From Burkholderia pyrrocinia (GTDB lineage Bacteria > Pseudomonadota > Gammaproteobacteria > Burkholderiales > Burkholderiaceae), in assembly GCF_022809715.1 (NCBI RefSeq), contig NZ_CP094459.1, forward strand, positions 3,100,001-3,164,000: DNA of 64,000 nucleotides. The letters are read 5' to 3'. The notes beneath the pieces were generated by a model that saw nothing but the letters and a program-made list of their open reading frames with translations, had not been told where the DNA came from and made no database searches. The translations under genes and the position numbers were made by a program. Below are positions 47,244 to 57,502 of the stretch, one piece after another (position 1 is the first letter of the stretch; each line of letters begins with the position of its first letter).

Positions 47244-48518
47244 TCAGTCGTAACTGCCGACCGTCAGCGCCTTCATCACGACGCGATACACCGTATAGGC
47301 GAGCCAGTTCAGCATACGCTCGATGCGCGGGCGCGCGGCGAATCGCGCGGCGTCGATCTCCCGGCCGTCGGCGAACGCGGCCGCGATCGCGTCGCGCAGT
47401 TCGTTCGTGACCGAATCGTAGCGCACCAGCACGACGTTCGCCTCATTGTTCAGCATCAGGCTCAGCGCGTCCAGATTCGACGATCCGACCGTCGCCCAGT
47501 TGTCGTCGATCACGGCCACCTTGCCGTGCAGCATCGTCTTGTCGTATTCGGCAACGCGCACGCCCGCGCGCAGCAGCGTGTGATAGAGGAACGGCACGGC
47601 CGTATCGAGCGCCGCGAACTCCTTGCGGCCGATCAGGACCCGCACGTCGACGCCGCGTCGCGCGGCGCCCGTCAGCGCACGGCGCAGCTTGCGGCCGGGC
47701 ATGAAATACGGATTCGCGACCAGGATCCGCTGGCGCGCCTGGCCGATCGCCGCGAGATAGGCCTTCTCGATCGCGCGGCGGTTCACGACGTTGTCGCGCG
47801 CGACGAACGCGACGCTCGGCTCCGTCACGACCCGCAGCGCGCCGGCCTTGATCCACCGGTGGCTGCGTATCCAGCGCCGGAACATGTCGGGGAACGCTTC
47901 GCCGCCATGCAGCCCGGCCGCGTACTGTGCGTACGGCTTGTGACCGAACAGGATCCGGTGCCACTGCAGCTCGAACGCGGCGCGCACGTCGGATACTGCC
48001 GGCCCCGCCATCTCGACCGCGAAATCCCAGCGCGGAAACGGCAGCGTCGTGCCGTTTTGCGCGTAGTCGTCGATGATGTTGATGCCGCCGCAGAAAGCGG
48101 CCGCGTGATCGATCACCGCGAGCTTGCGGTGCGTGCGCGAGAAGCCGAAGCGGCCGAACAGGAAACGGTTGTAGATGCAGTGCTCGACGCCGGCCTCTGC
48201 CCACGTGTCGAACAGCGGCAGGCGCGCGGTGCCGACGCCGTCGGTGATCACGCGCACGCGCACGCCGCGCTGCGCCGCGCGGATCAGCGCATCCGATACC
48301 GGCCGGCCGGCCGCATCGTCGCAGAAGATATAGGTTTCGAGCATCACCTGCTCGCGCGCGGCATCGATCCGCTCGATCAGTGCCCGGAAGAATTCGCCGC
48401 CGCCCTCGCACAACCGCACCGTGTTGCCCCCCGTGAACGCGAGCCGCGACGCCGAGCCGCGTTCCTGCAGGAACATCTGCCGCAATTGCGCGAAGCGCTT
48501 GCGAGCCTCCGCAGTCAT
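47244..48518 (-). CDS. clsB: Cardiolipin synthase B-like phospholipase D family protein
   Basis: The 424-residue protein has two HKD motifs: THRKLAVIDHAAAFCGG near residue 143 and LHGKVAVIDDNWATVGSSNLD near residue 315. They form the double active site used to join two phosphatidyl units. It lacks N-terminal membrane helices, as in ClsB (YbhO) rather than ClsA. The ATG at 48518 overlaps the nudB stop (ATGA), implying coupled translation. Confidence 0.88.
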   Translation of the reverse strand: MTAEARKRFAQLRQMFLQERGSASRLAFTGGNTVRLCEGGGEFFRALIERIDAAREQVMLETYIFCDDAAGRPVSDALIRAAQRGVRVRVITDGVGTARLPLFDTWAEAGVEHCIYNRFLFGRFGFSRTHRKLAVIDHAAAFCGGINIIDDYAQNGTTLPFPRWDFAVEMAGPAVSDVRAAFELQWHRILFGHKPYAQYAAGLHGGEAFPDMFRRWIRSHRWIKAGALRVVTEPSVAFVARDNVVNRRAIEKAYLAAIGQARQRILVANPYFMPGRKLRRALTGAARRGVDVRVLIGRKEFAALDTAVPFLYHTLLRAGVRVAEYDKTMLHGKVAVIDDNWATVGSSNLDALSLMLNNEANVVLVRYDSVTNELRDAIAAAFADGREIDAARFAARPRIERMLNWLAYTVYRVVMKALTVGSYD

Positions 48519-49009
48519 GCGGACGAGCCGTGCGGCGTGCGCGCGAGCGCGACGCGCACGGGCAATTGCAGGATCGCCTCGGCGTTCGACGGCGAGAAGC
48601 AGCGCGCGGCCGCCTCGCGGAACGGCAGCCACGCGTGATCCACATGCTCGCGCGGCGACAGCGTCACGTCGACGCGATGCGGCACGCACAGGCCGAACCA
48701 GTGCTCGGTGTTGCGCGTGACGCCCGGTGCGTAGCGGTGCAGGTATTGCGGATAGATCGTGTATTCGATCCGGTGGCGCCAGTCGACCAGCGCGGTGGCC
48801 GGCACGTCCGGCGTGCCGACCGAGATGCCGGTTTCCTCGGCCACTTCGCGCGCGGCGGTGACCGCGAGCGGCTCGTCGAGCGCGTCCTTCGATCCGGTCA
48901 CCGATTGCCAGAAATCGGGCTGGTCGGCACGCTTGATCACCAGCACATCGAGGTCGGGTGTGTAGATCACGACGAGAACGGATTCGGGTATTTTCGGCGG
49001 CTTCGTCAT
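48515..49009 (-). CDS. nudB: Dihydroneopterin triphosphate pyrophosphatase (NudB)
   Basis: NudB removes pyrophosphate from dihydroneopterin triphosphate in folate synthesis. The 164-residue protein carries the Nudix box GSKDALDEPLAVTAAREVAE followed by ETGI (G-x5-E-x7-REUxEE pattern). Neighbouring aspS upstream on the same strand matches the aspS-nudB link in E. coli. I chose ATG at 49009 (MTKPPKIPESV). A terminator separates it from aspS. Confidence 0.92.
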   Translation of the reverse strand: MTKPPKIPESVLVVIYTPDLDVLVIKRADQPDFWQSVTGSKDALDEPLAVTAAREVAEETGISVGTPDVPATALVDWRHRIEYTIYPQYLHRYAPGVTRNTEHWFGLCVPHRVDVTLSPREHVDHAWLPFREAAARCFSPSNAEAILQLPVRVALARTPHGSSA

Positions 49010-49090
49010 CGTTGTTTCATGCGGCACGGGGCCGCGCGCCGGGCATGTGCTCCGAACGTGCGGCAAGTGCTGCGACTGTACCGCAAAAAA

Positions 49091-49120
49091 TGAAAAAGGC
49101 GCATCGCGGCGCCTTTTTCA
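49091..49120. terminator. Bidirectional Rho-independent terminator between aspS and nudB
   Basis: TGAAAAAGGCGC (49091-49102) and GCGCCTTTTTCA (49109-49120) form a perfect 12-bp stem with a 6-base loop. The A/T ends of the arms make it a terminator on either strand. It should limit read-through from aspS into nudB. Confidence 0.92.
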
Positions 49121-49169
49121 GTTGCGTCGTGTGCGCGTCACCGCACACACGACCGGGTGCGAAGGAGTG

Positions 49170-50972
49170 TTAAGCCTTCGGCTGTTCCGGCTGACGCAGA
49201 CGGATGTGCAGTTCGCGCAGCTGACGCTCGTCGACCGGGCTCGGTGCCTGCGTGAGCAGATCCTGCGCACGCTGCGTCTTCGGGAACGCGATCACGTCGC
49301 GGATCGAGTCGGCGCCGGCCATCATCGTGACGATGCGGTCGAGGCCGAAGGCGATACCGCCGTGCGGCGGCGCGCCGTACTGCAGCGCGTCGAGCAGGAA
49401 GCCGAACTTAAGTTGTGCCTCTTCCGCACCGATCTTCAGCGCGCGGAACACCTTGCTCTGCACTTCCTCGCGGTGGATACGCACCGAGCCGCCGCCGATT
49501 TCCCAGCCATTCAGCACCATGTCGTATGCCTTCGCGAGGCAGCGGCCCGGATCGGTCTCGAGGTACTCGAGGTGCTCGTCCTTCGGGCTCGTGAACGGGT
49601 GGTGCGCAGCGACGTAGCGCGCATCTTCGTCGTCGTATTCGAACATCGGGAAATCGACGACCCACAGCGGCTTCCAGCCGGCCTGGACGAGGCCGTTCGC
49701 CTTGCCGAATTCGGAATGGCCGATCTTCAGGCGCAGCGCGCCGAGGCTGTCGTTGACGACCTTCGCGCGATCTGCCGCGAAGAAGATGATGTCGCCGTCT
49801 TCAGCGCCGGTGCGCTCGAGGATCGCCGCGATCGACGCGTCGTGCAGGTTCTTGACGATCGGGCTCTGCAGGCCGTCGCGGCCCTTCGCCTTCTCGTTGA
49901 CCTTGATCCATGCGAGGCCCTTCGCGCCGTAGATGCGCACGAATTCCGTGTAGCCGTCGATGTCGCCGCGCGACAGCTCGCCGCCCTTCGGCACGCGCAG
50001 CGCCGCGACACGGCCGTCCTTCGCGTTGGCCGGCGTGCTGAACACCTTGAAGTCGACGTCCTTCATCGCGTCGGTCAGCTCGGTGAATTCGAGCTGCACG
50101 CGCAGGTCCGGCTTGTCCGAACCGAAACGCGCCATCGCTTCCGAGTACGGCATCACCGGGAACGTCGCGTCGAGCTCGACGTCGATCGTCGTCTTGAAGA
50201 TGTGACGGATCATGTCCTCGAACAGGTCACGGATTTCCTGCTCGCCGAGGAACGACGTCTCGCAGTCGATCTGCGTGAATTCCGGCTGACGGTCGGCACG
50301 GAGGTCTTCGTCGCGGAAGCACTTGGTGATCTGGTAGTAACGGTCGAAGTTCGCGACCATCAGCAGCTGCTTGAACAGCTGCGGCGACTGCGGCAGCGCG
50401 AAGAACTGGCCCGCGTTCACGCGCGACGGCACGAGGTAGTCGCGCGCACCTTCCGGCGTGCTCTTCGTCAGCATCGGCGTTTCGATGTCGATGAAGCCCT
50501 GCTCGTCGAGGTACTTGCGCGCCTCGATCGCGACGCGGTAGCGCAGGCGCAGGTTGTGCTGCATCTGCGGACGGCGCAGGTCGAGCACGCGGTGCGTGAG
50601 ACGCGTCGTTTCCGACAGGTTGTCGTCGTCGAGCTGGAACGGCGGCGTGACCGACGCGTTCAGCACGTTCAGTTCGTGGCACAGCACTTCGATCTTGCCG
50701 CTCTTCAGGCCGGCGTTGACCGTGCCGTCCGGACGGTTGCGCACGAGGCCCTTGATCTGCACGCAGAACTCGTTGCGCACGCCTTCGGCGGTCGCGAACA
50801 TCTCCGCGCGATCCGGGTCGCACACCACCTGCACGAGGCCTTCACGATCGCGCAGGTCGATGAAGATCACACCGCCGTGATCGCGGCGGCGCTGCACCCA
50901 GCCGCACAGCGACACGGTTTGGCCCAGCAGGTGTTCGGTCACGAGACCGCAGTATTCAGTACGCATCGACAT
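49170..50972 (-). CDS. aspS: Aspartyl-tRNA synthetase
   Basis: The 600-residue class IIb synthetase has an N-terminal OB-fold anticodon domain ([20 protein letters not shown]), motif 2 near [18 protein letters not shown], the bacterial GAD insertion, and motif 3 [15 protein letters not shown]. In beta-proteobacteria lacking a full asparagine system, this enzyme may be non-discriminating; I cannot tell from sequence alone. It follows the DUF502 gene by about 67 bases. Confidence 0.98.
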   Translation of the reverse strand: MSMRTEYCGLVTEHLLGQTVSLCGWVQRRRDHGGVIFIDLRDREGLVQVVCDPDRAEMFATAEGVRNEFCVQIKGLVRNRPDGTVNAGLKSGKIEVLCHELNVLNASVTPPFQLDDDNLSETTRLTHRVLDLRRPQMQHNLRLRYRVAIEARKYLDEQGFIDIETPMLTKSTPEGARDYLVPSRVNAGQFFALPQSPQLFKQLLMVANFDRYYQITKCFRDEDLRADRQPEFTQIDCETSFLGEQEIRDLFEDMIRHIFKTTIDVELDATFPVMPYSEAMARFGSDKPDLRVQLEFTELTDAMKDVDFKVFSTPANAKDGRVAALRVPKGGELSRGDIDGYTEFVRIYGAKGLAWIKVNEKAKGRDGLQSPIVKNLHDASIAAILERTGAEDGDIIFFAADRAKVVNDSLGALRLKIGHSEFGKANGLVQAGWKPLWVVDFPMFEYDDEDARYVAAHHPFTSPKDEHLEYLETDPGRCLAKAYDMVLNGWEIGGGSVRIHREEVQSKVFRALKIGAEEAQLKFGFLLDALQYGAPPHGGIAFGLDRIVTMMAGADSIRDVIAFPKTQRAQDLLTQAPSPVDERQLRELHIRLRQPEQPKA

Positions 50973-51039
50973 GATGTTTGCTTTCGTTCGGTTTGATCAA
51001 CGGGTGCCGCAACGCGCGGCCCGGGCGATGATTCTTTAC

Positions 51040-51690
51040 TTACAGCGGCGGCTCGACGGGGCGGCGGGCGGGCGCCGGAGCCGGCGCCGGGGGCGCCACG
51101 ACGCCCATCGAGACGATGTACTTCAGCGCGGCATCGACCGACATGTCGAGTTCGATGACTTCGCTCTTCGGCAGCATCAGGAAGAAGCCCGACGTCGGGT
51201 TCGGCGTCGTCGGGATATACACGCTCACGTACTCTTCCGTCAGATGATTGAGCACGTCGCCGCCGGGCGTGCCGGTCAGAAACGCGATCGTATACGAGCC
51301 GCGGCGCGGGTATTCGATCAGCAGCGCCTTGCGGAACGCGTTGCCGCTGCTCGACAGCAGCGTGTCCGACACCTGCTTGACGCTCGTGTAGATCGGCCCG
51401 ACCACCGGGATGTGGCGCACGACCGCGTTCCACCAGGTGACGAGCTTCTGGCCGATGAAATTCCGCGTGGCCAGCCCGACGATGAAGATGAACGCGAGCG
51501 TCAGCACCGCGCCGATCCCCGGCAGGTGGAAGCCGAGCAGCCGCTCGGGCTGCCACGATTCGGGCAGCAGGAGCAGCGTCTGGTCCATCGTGCCGATGAT
51601 GAGACCGAGCACCCACAGCGTGATCGCGAGCGGGACGAGAACCAGCAGGCCGGTCAGAAACACCGATTTCAGGGTCGTCTTTTTCATCAT
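51040..51690 (-). CDS. DUF502 membrane protein
   Basis: The 216-residue protein has an N-terminal helix (SVFLTGLLVLVPLAITLWVL), a second near residues 58-80, then a soluble domain with the DUF502 phrases VPVVGPIYTSVKQVSDTLL-like (here IPVVGPIYTSVKQ) and PTTPNPTSGFFLMLPKSEV. The tail is Pro/Ala-rich. The biochemical role is unknown. It lies between FmdB and aspS in a common beta-proteobacterial order. Confidence 0.9.
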   Translation of the reverse strand: MMKKTTLKSVFLTGLLVLVPLAITLWVLGLIIGTMDQTLLLLPESWQPERLLGFHLPGIGAVLTLAFIFIVGLATRNFIGQKLVTWWNAVVRHIPVVGPIYTSVKQVSDTLLSSSGNAFRKALLIEYPRRGSYTIAFLTGTPGGDVLNHLTEEYVSVYIPTTPNPTSGFFLMLPKSEVIELDMSVDAALKYIVSMGVVAPPAPAPAPARRPVEPPL

Positions 51691-51751
51691 CTGCCGTCAA
51701 TGAACCGCGCCGTCGGCGCGGGGTGGTCGCGGCCCGGCCGGGCCGCGACGG

Positions 51752-52102
51752 TCAACTGCTGGCGGCGGCGGGCGCTGCGGCCGGGGTCGGCGCGGCGCTC
51801 GTCGTCGTGCTTTCGGAACTGCTCGATGCAGCCGGCGCGTCCGCTGCGGGCGTGGCCGCCGCAGCGGCTGCCGGCGCCGCGTCGCCCGACGCCGTCGCCG
51901 GTGCGCTGGCGCCGCCCGAGCCGCCGCGGAAATCGGTGACATACCAACCCGAACCCTTCAGTTGGAAGCCCGCGGCAGTGACCTGCTTGCGAAACGCATC
52001 CTTCCCGCATTGCGGGCACTGCGACAGCGGCGCGTCGCTCATCTTCTGGAGCACGTCCTTCGCGAAACCACACGCTTCGCATCGATAGGCGTAGATCGGC
52101 AT
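51752..52102 (-). CDS. FmdB-family zinc-ribbon protein
   Basis: The 116-residue protein has a zinc ribbon in the first 45 residues (YAYRCEACG ... SQCPQCGKDAF), then the usual GSGWYVTDF segment, then a long Ala/Ser/Thr low-complexity tail. The family is thought to be regulatory but its role is uncertain. ATG at 52102 is preferred over one at 52138, as MPIYAYRCEACG is the conserved start. A TATAAT box precedes it. Confidence 0.92.
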   Translation of the reverse strand: MPIYAYRCEACGFAKDVLQKMSDAPLSQCPQCGKDAFRKQVTAAGFQLKGSGWYVTDFRGGSGGASAPATASGDAAPAAAAAATPAADAPAASSSSESTTTSAAPTPAAAPAAASS

Positions 52103-52147
52103 GATATTTTTCCCGCGGAAACTGGAAACGGCTTGCAAAACCTTGAA

Positions 52148-52153
52148 TTATAG
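52148..52153 (-). promoter_or_regulatory. Promoter -10 box upstream of the FmdB gene
   Basis: On the minus strand GGCTATAATTC contains a perfect TATAAT 46 bases before the FmdB ATG. It suggests a separate promoter for FmdB-DUF502-aspS. Confidence 0.6.
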
Positions 52154-52197
52154 CCGAAACCTCGGCGCGCTCCGGCAACGGCCGTGACGCCCGCGCA

Positions 52198-52824
52198 TCA
52201 GCGGCGGCGCCACGTGAGCCAGCGCTCGTGCCCTTCGAACACCGGCAGCGAATCGGTCACGGGCAAATCCTCGATCAGTTCGAAGTGCGGCGCGAGCAGC
52301 GCGTCGAGTTCGGCACGCTCGATCCCGAACGGCGGCCCTTTCGGTTTCGCCGTCAGGAAGAAATAGCCGGCCAGCAATCCGCCTGCCGGCAGCAGCTCGG
52401 CCATCCGTGCCGCATAGTCGGCGCGCAGGCTCGGCGGCAGCGCGCACAGGAACGCACGCTCGTACACCCACTGCACGTCGAACGGCGGCCGGTACGCGAA
52501 GAAATCGGCCTGCTCGACGACGTCCGCATGCGCGCCGAGCCGCGCCTTCGCGGCAGCCACCGCCTGCGCGGCGAAATCGATCGCGCGCACGGGCCAGCCG
52601 GCCTGCGCGAGCCACCCGGCCTCCTGCGCACTGCCGCAGCCGGGAATCAGCACCGCGCACGGCTCGAGCCGGTGCGCGAACACGCGAAAGCCGTCCGGCA
52701 CGCCGCCGAATTCCCACGGCGTCACGCCGCGCTCGAAACGCTCGTCCCAGAACGATGCGTTGCCGGGGTCGCGCATCGCGAAATCGGCGGCCGCCGGTGC
52801 GGCCGGTTGCTTCGGATCGGACAT
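52198..52824 (-). CDS. TPMT-family SAM-dependent methyltransferase
   Basis: The 208-residue protein belongs to the thiopurine S-methyltransferase-like group: FWDERFERGVTPWEFGGVP near residue 25, SAM motif LIPGCGSAQEAGWLAQAGW near residue 59, and DFFAYRPPFDVQWVYERAFL. Bacterial relatives methylate thiols, selenium or tellurium compounds, and the natural substrate is unknown. ATG at 52824 follows GGAG. It lies 17 bases after ubiB. Confidence 0.88.
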   Translation of the reverse strand: MSDPKQPAAPAAADFAMRDPGNASFWDERFERGVTPWEFGGVPDGFRVFAHRLEPCAVLIPGCGSAQEAGWLAQAGWPVRAIDFAAQAVAAAKARLGAHADVVEQADFFAYRPPFDVQWVYERAFLCALPPSLRADYAARMAELLPAGGLLAGYFFLTAKPKGPPFGIERAELDALLAPHFELIEDLPVTDSLPVFEGHERWLTWRRR

Positions 52825-52841
52825 CGCGCTGCTCCTTTCGG

Positions 52842-54419
52842 TCATGCGCCGTACGCGAGCGCCAGCAGCACGCGCGCGACGAGCGCCCCGACGCCGACGG
52901 CGAGGCCGAAGATCAGCAGCGCCTGCAGCAGCCGGTTCGTACGCTTCTGCTCGACGAGGACCTGACGCATCAGGTCCTCGCTCGCGGCACGCGGCGCGTC
53001 ATGGCGCGCCGCCATCGCGTGATGGATCAGGCGCGGCAGTTGCGGCAGCGTCTTGCTCCACTGCGGCGCCTCGACCTTGAAACGCTCGTACCAGCCGCGC
53101 AGGCCGATCTGCTCGGTCATCCAGCGCTCGAGGTAAGGCTTCGCGGTCTTCCACAGGTCGAGTTCGGGGTCGAGCGAGCGGCCGAGCCCTTCGACGTTCA
53201 GCATGGTCTTCTGCAGCAGCACGAGCTGCGGCTGGATCTCGACGTTGAAGCGGCGCGACGTCGAGAACAGGCGCATCAGCACCTGGCCGAGCGAGATGTC
53301 CTTCAGCGCACGGTCGAAATACGGCTCGCACACCGCGCGGATCGCGCTTTCGAGCTCCTCGACGCGCGTCTCGGGCGGCACCCAGCCCGATTCGAGGTGG
53401 AGCGTCGCGACGCGGTGATAGTCGCGCTTGAAGAACGCGAGGAAGTTCTGCGCGAGGTAGTTCTTGTCGAAATCGGACAGCGCGCCGACGATCCCGAAAT
53501 CGAGCGCGATGTAGCGGCCGAACGTGTTCGGGTCGAGGCTCACCTGGATGTTGCCGGGGTGCATGTCCGCATGGAAGAAGCCGTCGCGGAACACCTGCGT
53601 GAAGAAGATCTCGACGCCTTCGCGCGCAAGCTTCTTGATGTCGACGCCGGCCGAGCGCAGCGTCTCGACCTGGCTGATCGGCACGCCGGTCATGCGCTCC
53701 ATCACGAGCACCTGCGACGTCGAAAAATCCCAGAACATCTCGGGCACGAGCAGCAGGTCGAGGCCCGCGAAATTGCGGCGCAGCTGGCTGCCGTTCGCGG
53801 CCTCGCGCATCAGGTCGAGCTCGTCGTGCAGGTACTTGTCGAATTCGGCGACGACCTCGCGCGGCTTCAGGCGCCGGCCGTCGGCCCACATGCGCTCGGT
53901 CCAGATCGCGATGTCGCGCATCAGCGCGAGATCCGAATCGATCACGGACAGCATGTTCGGGCGCAGCACCTTCACGGCGACGGCCTTGCCCGCGTGCACG
54001 CCCTGCTTGAGCTTCGCGAAATGCACCTGCGCGATCGACGCGCTCGCGATCGGCTCGCGCTCGAATTCGTCGAACAGCTCGTCGACCGGCGCACCGAGCG
54101 ACTTCTCGATGATCGCGATCGCGACCGCCGAATCGAACGGCGGCACCTGGTCCTGCAGCTTCGCGAGTTCGTTCGCGAAATCGACCGACAGCAGGTCGCG
54201 GCGCGTCGACAGCACCTGGCCGAACTTCACGAAGATCGGGCCGAGGCTTTCGAGCGCGTGACGCAGCCGCACGGCGGGCGGATCGGAATAGCGGCGGCCG
54301 ATCGTCGTGATCCGCAGCAGCAGCTTCACGCGCCGGTCGTCGATCCGGGACAGCATCACTTCGTCGAGGCCAAAGCGGATGACGGTGTAGACAATCTTGA
54401 TGAAACGGAAAATGCGCAT
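52842..54419 (-). CDS. ubiB: Ubiquinone biosynthesis kinase-like protein UbiB
   Basis: UbiB is an atypical ABC1/ADCK kinase-like ATPase needed for ubiquinone biosynthesis at the membrane. The 525-residue protein has the family KxGQ motif ([13 protein letters not shown] near residue 75), the DFG-like [11 protein letters not shown] near residue 308, and one or two C-terminal helices ([20 protein letters not shown]). It follows ubiJ by 12 bases in a ubiE-Tim44-ubiJ-ubiB order. Confidence 0.96.
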   Translation of the reverse strand: MRIFRFIKIVYTVIRFGLDEVMLSRIDDRRVKLLLRITTIGRRYSDPPAVRLRHALESLGPIFVKFGQVLSTRRDLLSVDFANELAKLQDQVPPFDSAVAIAIIEKSLGAPVDELFDEFEREPIASASIAQVHFAKLKQGVHAGKAVAVKVLRPNMLSVIDSDLALMRDIAIWTERMWADGRRLKPREVVAEFDKYLHDELDLMREAANGSQLRRNFAGLDLLLVPEMFWDFSTSQVLVMERMTGVPISQVETLRSAGVDIKKLAREGVEIFFTQVFRDGFFHADMHPGNIQVSLDPNTFGRYIALDFGIVGALSDFDKNYLAQNFLAFFKRDYHRVATLHLESGWVPPETRVEELESAIRAVCEPYFDRALKDISLGQVLMRLFSTSRRFNVEIQPQLVLLQKTMLNVEGLGRSLDPELDLWKTAKPYLERWMTEQIGLRGWYERFKVEAPQWSKTLPQLPRLIHHAMAARHDAPRAASEDLMRQVLVEQKRTNRLLQALLIFGLAVGVGALVARVLLALAYGA

Positions 54420-54431
54420 GCCCTGCGGCCC

Positions 54432-55058
54432 TCAGTGCGCGCCGCGCGGGCCTGAACCCGTGCGCGCGCCGATTTTTTGTTCGAGTCGCTCGACCCGCTT
54501 TTCGACCCGCGCGAGCGCATCGCGTGCGCGCGCCAGTTCGGCGTCGAAGCCGCCGAGCGCCGTGCGCCGGACGACTTGCGGATTCTCGTCGAGCCAGTAC
54601 TCGGCGACGGAATCAAGCACGTTGCGGCCGGTACGTCGCGCGCGTGCGCCGGCATCGCGCACGACCGTCGCGATCCGGTGTGCCGCCGCGTCGCCGACCA
54701 GCTTCGCGAGATCTTCTTCCGGTTCCCAGCGCAGGTGCTCGGCAAGCTTCGCGATCTGCGTCGCGAACTCCGCATCGCCGTCGATCTTCACGTGCTTCAT
54801 CACGGCCGCCTGGCCGCCCTGCAGGAACGCGGCGAGCGTGTCGCCCGCGAGTGCGATCGACACGTCGACCTGTTGCGCATCGTGCGCGTCGACAGCCGAC
54901 AGATAGCCGTCGGGCTGCACCAGCAGCGTGAGCGTGACGGGGGGCACGTCGATCCGGGCAGTCTTGCCCGCATACGGAATCAGGCGGTCGCGCGCCCACG
55001 ATTCGCGCGCGAGCAGGTGATTGACAGCAGCAGCAAAAGGCTTGGCGGCAAAGGTCAT
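54432..55058 (-). CDS. ubiJ: Ubiquinone accessory factor UbiJ (SCP2 domain)
   Basis: UbiJ is the lipid-binding scaffold that, with UbiK, supports the aerobic ubiquinone-biosynthesis complex. The 208-residue protein has an SCP2-like sterol-carrier region (about residues 15-115) and a C-terminal heptad coiled coil (LARARDALARVEKRVERLEQ). Its place between ubiE and ubiB fits the E. coli ubiE-ubiJ-ubiB operon, with a Tim44-like gene inserted. Confidence 0.92.
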   Translation of the reverse strand: MTFAAKPFAAAVNHLLARESWARDRLIPYAGKTARIDVPPVTLTLLVQPDGYLSAVDAHDAQQVDVSIALAGDTLAAFLQGGQAAVMKHVKIDGDAEFATQIAKLAEHLRWEPEEDLAKLVGDAAAHRIATVVRDAGARARRTGRNVLDSVAEYWLDENPQVVRRTALGGFDAELARARDALARVEKRVERLEQKIGARTGSGPRGAH

Positions 55059-55222
55059 CGGGCTGGGAAAGAAAAAACCCGCGCAGGCCGGGCGCCCACG
55101 CGGGTTTCTATTGTAACGTCGGATCGTCGGCAGACCGTGCCCGACCGTACAGCCGGGCGGCAAGCGGTCGCAGTGCAGCGGCGCTCGCCCGGGCATCCGG
55201 CGGCGCGGGCCGCCGGTCACGC

Positions 55223-56266
55223 TCAGTGCGTGTTGAGTTGCTGGATGCCCGCGAGCAGCCAGCCCTGACTGCCCGACTTCGACAGGTTCCACACTTCGTC
55301 GAACGGCGCGGCCGACGCATTCGCCGATTCGCGGATCAGGCCGTGGAAGCGCACGCTCGCCGACTGCTCGATGCCGCGATCCTCGATCGCGACCAGTTCC
55401 GCGTCGAGCTGCACGACGTCGGTCTGGTTCGACTCGTTGCCGCGCGAATCGAGGTCGATCTTGATCTCGGCGAACATTTCGGGCGTCGTGAACTCGCGGA
55501 TGTCGGCCAGGTTGCCCTGGTCCCACGCAGCCTGCAGGCGCACGAAATAGACCTTCGCGCTGCGCAGGAACGCTTCGGTGTCGAAGCCGGCCGGCACCTG
55601 GAGCGGTGCGGCCGAGGCCATCGCACCCGCCGCCGCGCCGGCAGCCGCGGCACCGCCGCCGAACACGCCCTGCGCTTCGTTCGCGTAGCTGCTGCCGCTG
55701 CCCGCCTGATTGCTGCCGGTGTTGCCCTGCTGGAACGACGGGCTTTGCGAGTAGCCGCCCGACGACGATGCCGAACCGCCGACCGAATACGCCGGCTCCT
55801 GCGAGCGACGGCGATTCATGAACTTGCGCACCAGCCAGATGCCGATCATCGCGAGCAGCGCGATCACGATGATGTTCGACATCATGCCGGCAAACGCTTC
55901 GCCGAGACCGAAGTGCGACAGCAGCGCCGCGATGCCGAGACCGGCCGCGAGGCCGGCGATCGGCCCGAGCCAGCGCGAGCGGTTGGGCTGCGCGGCCGGC
56001 GCGGGCGCGGCCGGGTTGGCACGTTGCGCCTGCGACGGCGCGGCCTGCTGCATCGGCTGCTGCGCGGGCGGCGTGGCCTGGCGCTGCGTGACGGTGGAAT
56101 TCTGGCGGCCGATGCTGCGCCCGCCACCCATGCGCCGGGCTTCGGCGTCGAGCGACGCGAACGTGCCGGCCGTGAGCAGGCCGACCATCAGCAGCGTGCC
56201 GACCCGTCGAGCCCACGGCTTCGACGGCTTGCTACGGTTGAACAACGAACGCGATTCGGACATCAC
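55223..56266 (-). CDS. Tim44-like domain membrane protein
   Basis: The 347-residue protein has an N-terminal membrane segment, a Gln/Pro/Ala-rich linker, two further hydrophobic stretches (about 95-140) and a C-terminal Tim44-like domain from about residue 220. In bacteria such proteins are exported or membrane-bound and their role is unclear; they resemble the mitochondrial import motor subunit only in the last domain. It interrupts the otherwise conserved ubiE-ubiJ link. A 160-base gap separates it from ubiJ. Confidence 0.9.
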   Translation of the reverse strand: MMSESRSLFNRSKPSKPWARRVGTLLMVGLLTAGTFASLDAEARRMGGGRSIGRQNSTVTQRQATPPAQQPMQQAAPSQAQRANPAAPAPAAQPNRSRWLGPIAGLAAGLGIAALLSHFGLGEAFAGMMSNIIVIALLAMIGIWLVRKFMNRRRSQEPAYSVGGSASSSGGYSQSPSFQQGNTGSNQAGSGSSYANEAQGVFGGGAAAAGAAAGAMASAAPLQVPAGFDTEAFLRSAKVYFVRLQAAWDQGNLADIREFTTPEMFAEIKIDLDSRGNESNQTDVVQLDAELVAIEDRGIEQSASVRFHGLIRESANASAAPFDEVWNLSKSGSQGWLLAGIQQLNTH

Positions 56267-56304
56267 TTTCTCCAGATGTAAGACAAATGTATGGGAAGAA
56301 CCCC

Positions 56305-57036
56305 TTAGTACTTGGTTCCCATATGTAAAGCTACCACGCCACCTGACAAATTGTAATATTTGACGGCATCGAGGCCCGCTTGTTCCATCATCGTCTTCAG
56401 CGTGTCCTGATCGGGGTGCATCCGGATAGATTCAGCAAGATACCGGTAACTTTCAGCATCTTTCGCGAACTTGTCGCCAAGCCACGGTAATACTTTGAAA
56501 GAATACAGATCGTACGCTTTTTTCAGCGGATCCCAGACTTTCGAGAATTCCAGCACCATCACGCGGCCCCCGGGCTTCGTCACGCGGCGCATTTCCGCCA
56601 GCGCGGCGTCCTTGTGCGTCATGTTGCGCAGCCCGAACGCGACCGTGACGACATCGAAGTAGTTGTCCGGAAAGGGAGTTTTCTCCGCGTCGCACAGCAG
56701 CGACGGCGTCACGATGCCCTTGTCGAGCAGCCGGTCGCGGCCGACGCGCAGCATCGATTCGTTGATGTCCGTGTGCCAGACTTCGCCCGTCGGCCCGGCC
56801 GCCTTCGCGAACGACTTGGTCAGGTCGCCGGTGCCGGCCGCGATATCGAGCACCTTGAAGCCGGGGCGCACGTTCGCCTGCGCGATCGTGAACGCCTTCC
56901 ACGCGCGGTGCATGCCCGCCGACATCAGGTCGTTCATCAGATCGTAGTTGCTCGCGACCGAATGGAACACACCCGCCACTTTCTTCGCTTTTTCGTTTTC
57001 CTCGACGCTTTCGAAGCCGAAGTGGGTTTTGCTCAT
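56305..57036 (-). CDS. ubiE: Ubiquinone/menaquinone C-methyltransferase UbiE
   Basis: UbiE performs the C-methylation of the benzoquinol ring in ubiquinone synthesis. The 243-residue protein has SAM motif [20 protein letters not shown] near residue 62 and the family signatures [17 protein letters not shown] and [19 protein letters not shown]. Codon bias in its last third is somewhat less GC-rich than its neighbours. It follows the DUF971 gene by about 50 bases. Confidence 0.97.
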   Translation of the reverse strand: MSKTHFGFESVEENEKAKKVAGVFHSVASNYDLMNDLMSAGMHRAWKAFTIAQANVRPGFKVLDIAAGTGDLTKSFAKAAGPTGEVWHTDINESMLRVGRDRLLDKGIVTPSLLCDAEKTPFPDNYFDVVTVAFGLRNMTHKDAALAEMRRVTKPGGRVMVLEFSKVWDPLKKAYDLYSFKVLPWLGDKFAKDAESYRYLAESIRMHPDQDTLKTMMEQAGLDAVKYYNLSGGVVALHMGTKY

Positions 57037-57088
57037 CGCGTTGATCCTCAGTAAATGGCAAGACGGCGCCGAGCGGGCGCCGTCGATT

Positions 57089-57502
57089 TCAGTGGCAGTG
57101 GCCGTGCGGCGCCGCGGCCGCCTGCATCGGGGCGTCGCGATCGGCGCCCGCCGCCTTCAGTTTGTCGAAATAGTCGCGCCACAGCGCGTCCTGCTGCGTC
57201 GCCAGTTCGTACAGCAGGTCCCATGAGTAGATGCCGGTCGAATGGCCGTCGGAGAACGTCGGCTGCAGCGCATAGTTGCCGACGCCTTCGAGCGCGGTGA
57301 TCGTCACCTCGCGCTTGCCCGTCTGCAGCGTCTCCTGGCCGGGCCCGTGGCCGCGCACCTCGGCCGACGGCGAATAGACGCGCATCAGCTCGAACGGAAT
57401 CCGGTAGCTGTCGCCGTTCGGGTACTGCAATTCGAGCACGCGCGACACCGCGTGCACGACGACGCCGGACGGAATCGGCGTCGTGGAAGTCAAACCGCTC
57501 AT
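57089..57502 (-). CDS. DUF971 protein
   Basis: The 137-residue protein consists almost entirely of the DUF971/GBBH-like domain ([20 protein letters not shown], then [20 protein letters not shown]). In eukaryotes this fold occurs as the N-terminal zinc domain of gamma-butyrobetaine hydroxylase; stand-alone bacterial members are linked to Fe-S or ubiquinone genes. The C-terminus ends in GHCH, a possible metal ligand cluster. Its start overlaps the HIT gene stop by 4 bases. Confidence 0.92.
   Translation of the reverse strand: MSGLTSTTPIPSGVVVHAVSRVLELQYPNGDSYRIPFELMRVYSPSAEVRGHGPGQETLQTGKREVTITALEGVGNYALQPTFSDGHSTGIYSWDLLYELATQQDALWRDYFDKLKAAGADRDAPMQAAAAPHGHCH

Noticed and set aside
51752..51930. 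Ala/Ser/Thr-rich low-complexity tail of FmdB as a repeat or frameshift
   Set aside because: Codon bias is kept to the stop and such tails are common in FmdB proteins of high-GC beta-proteobacteria.
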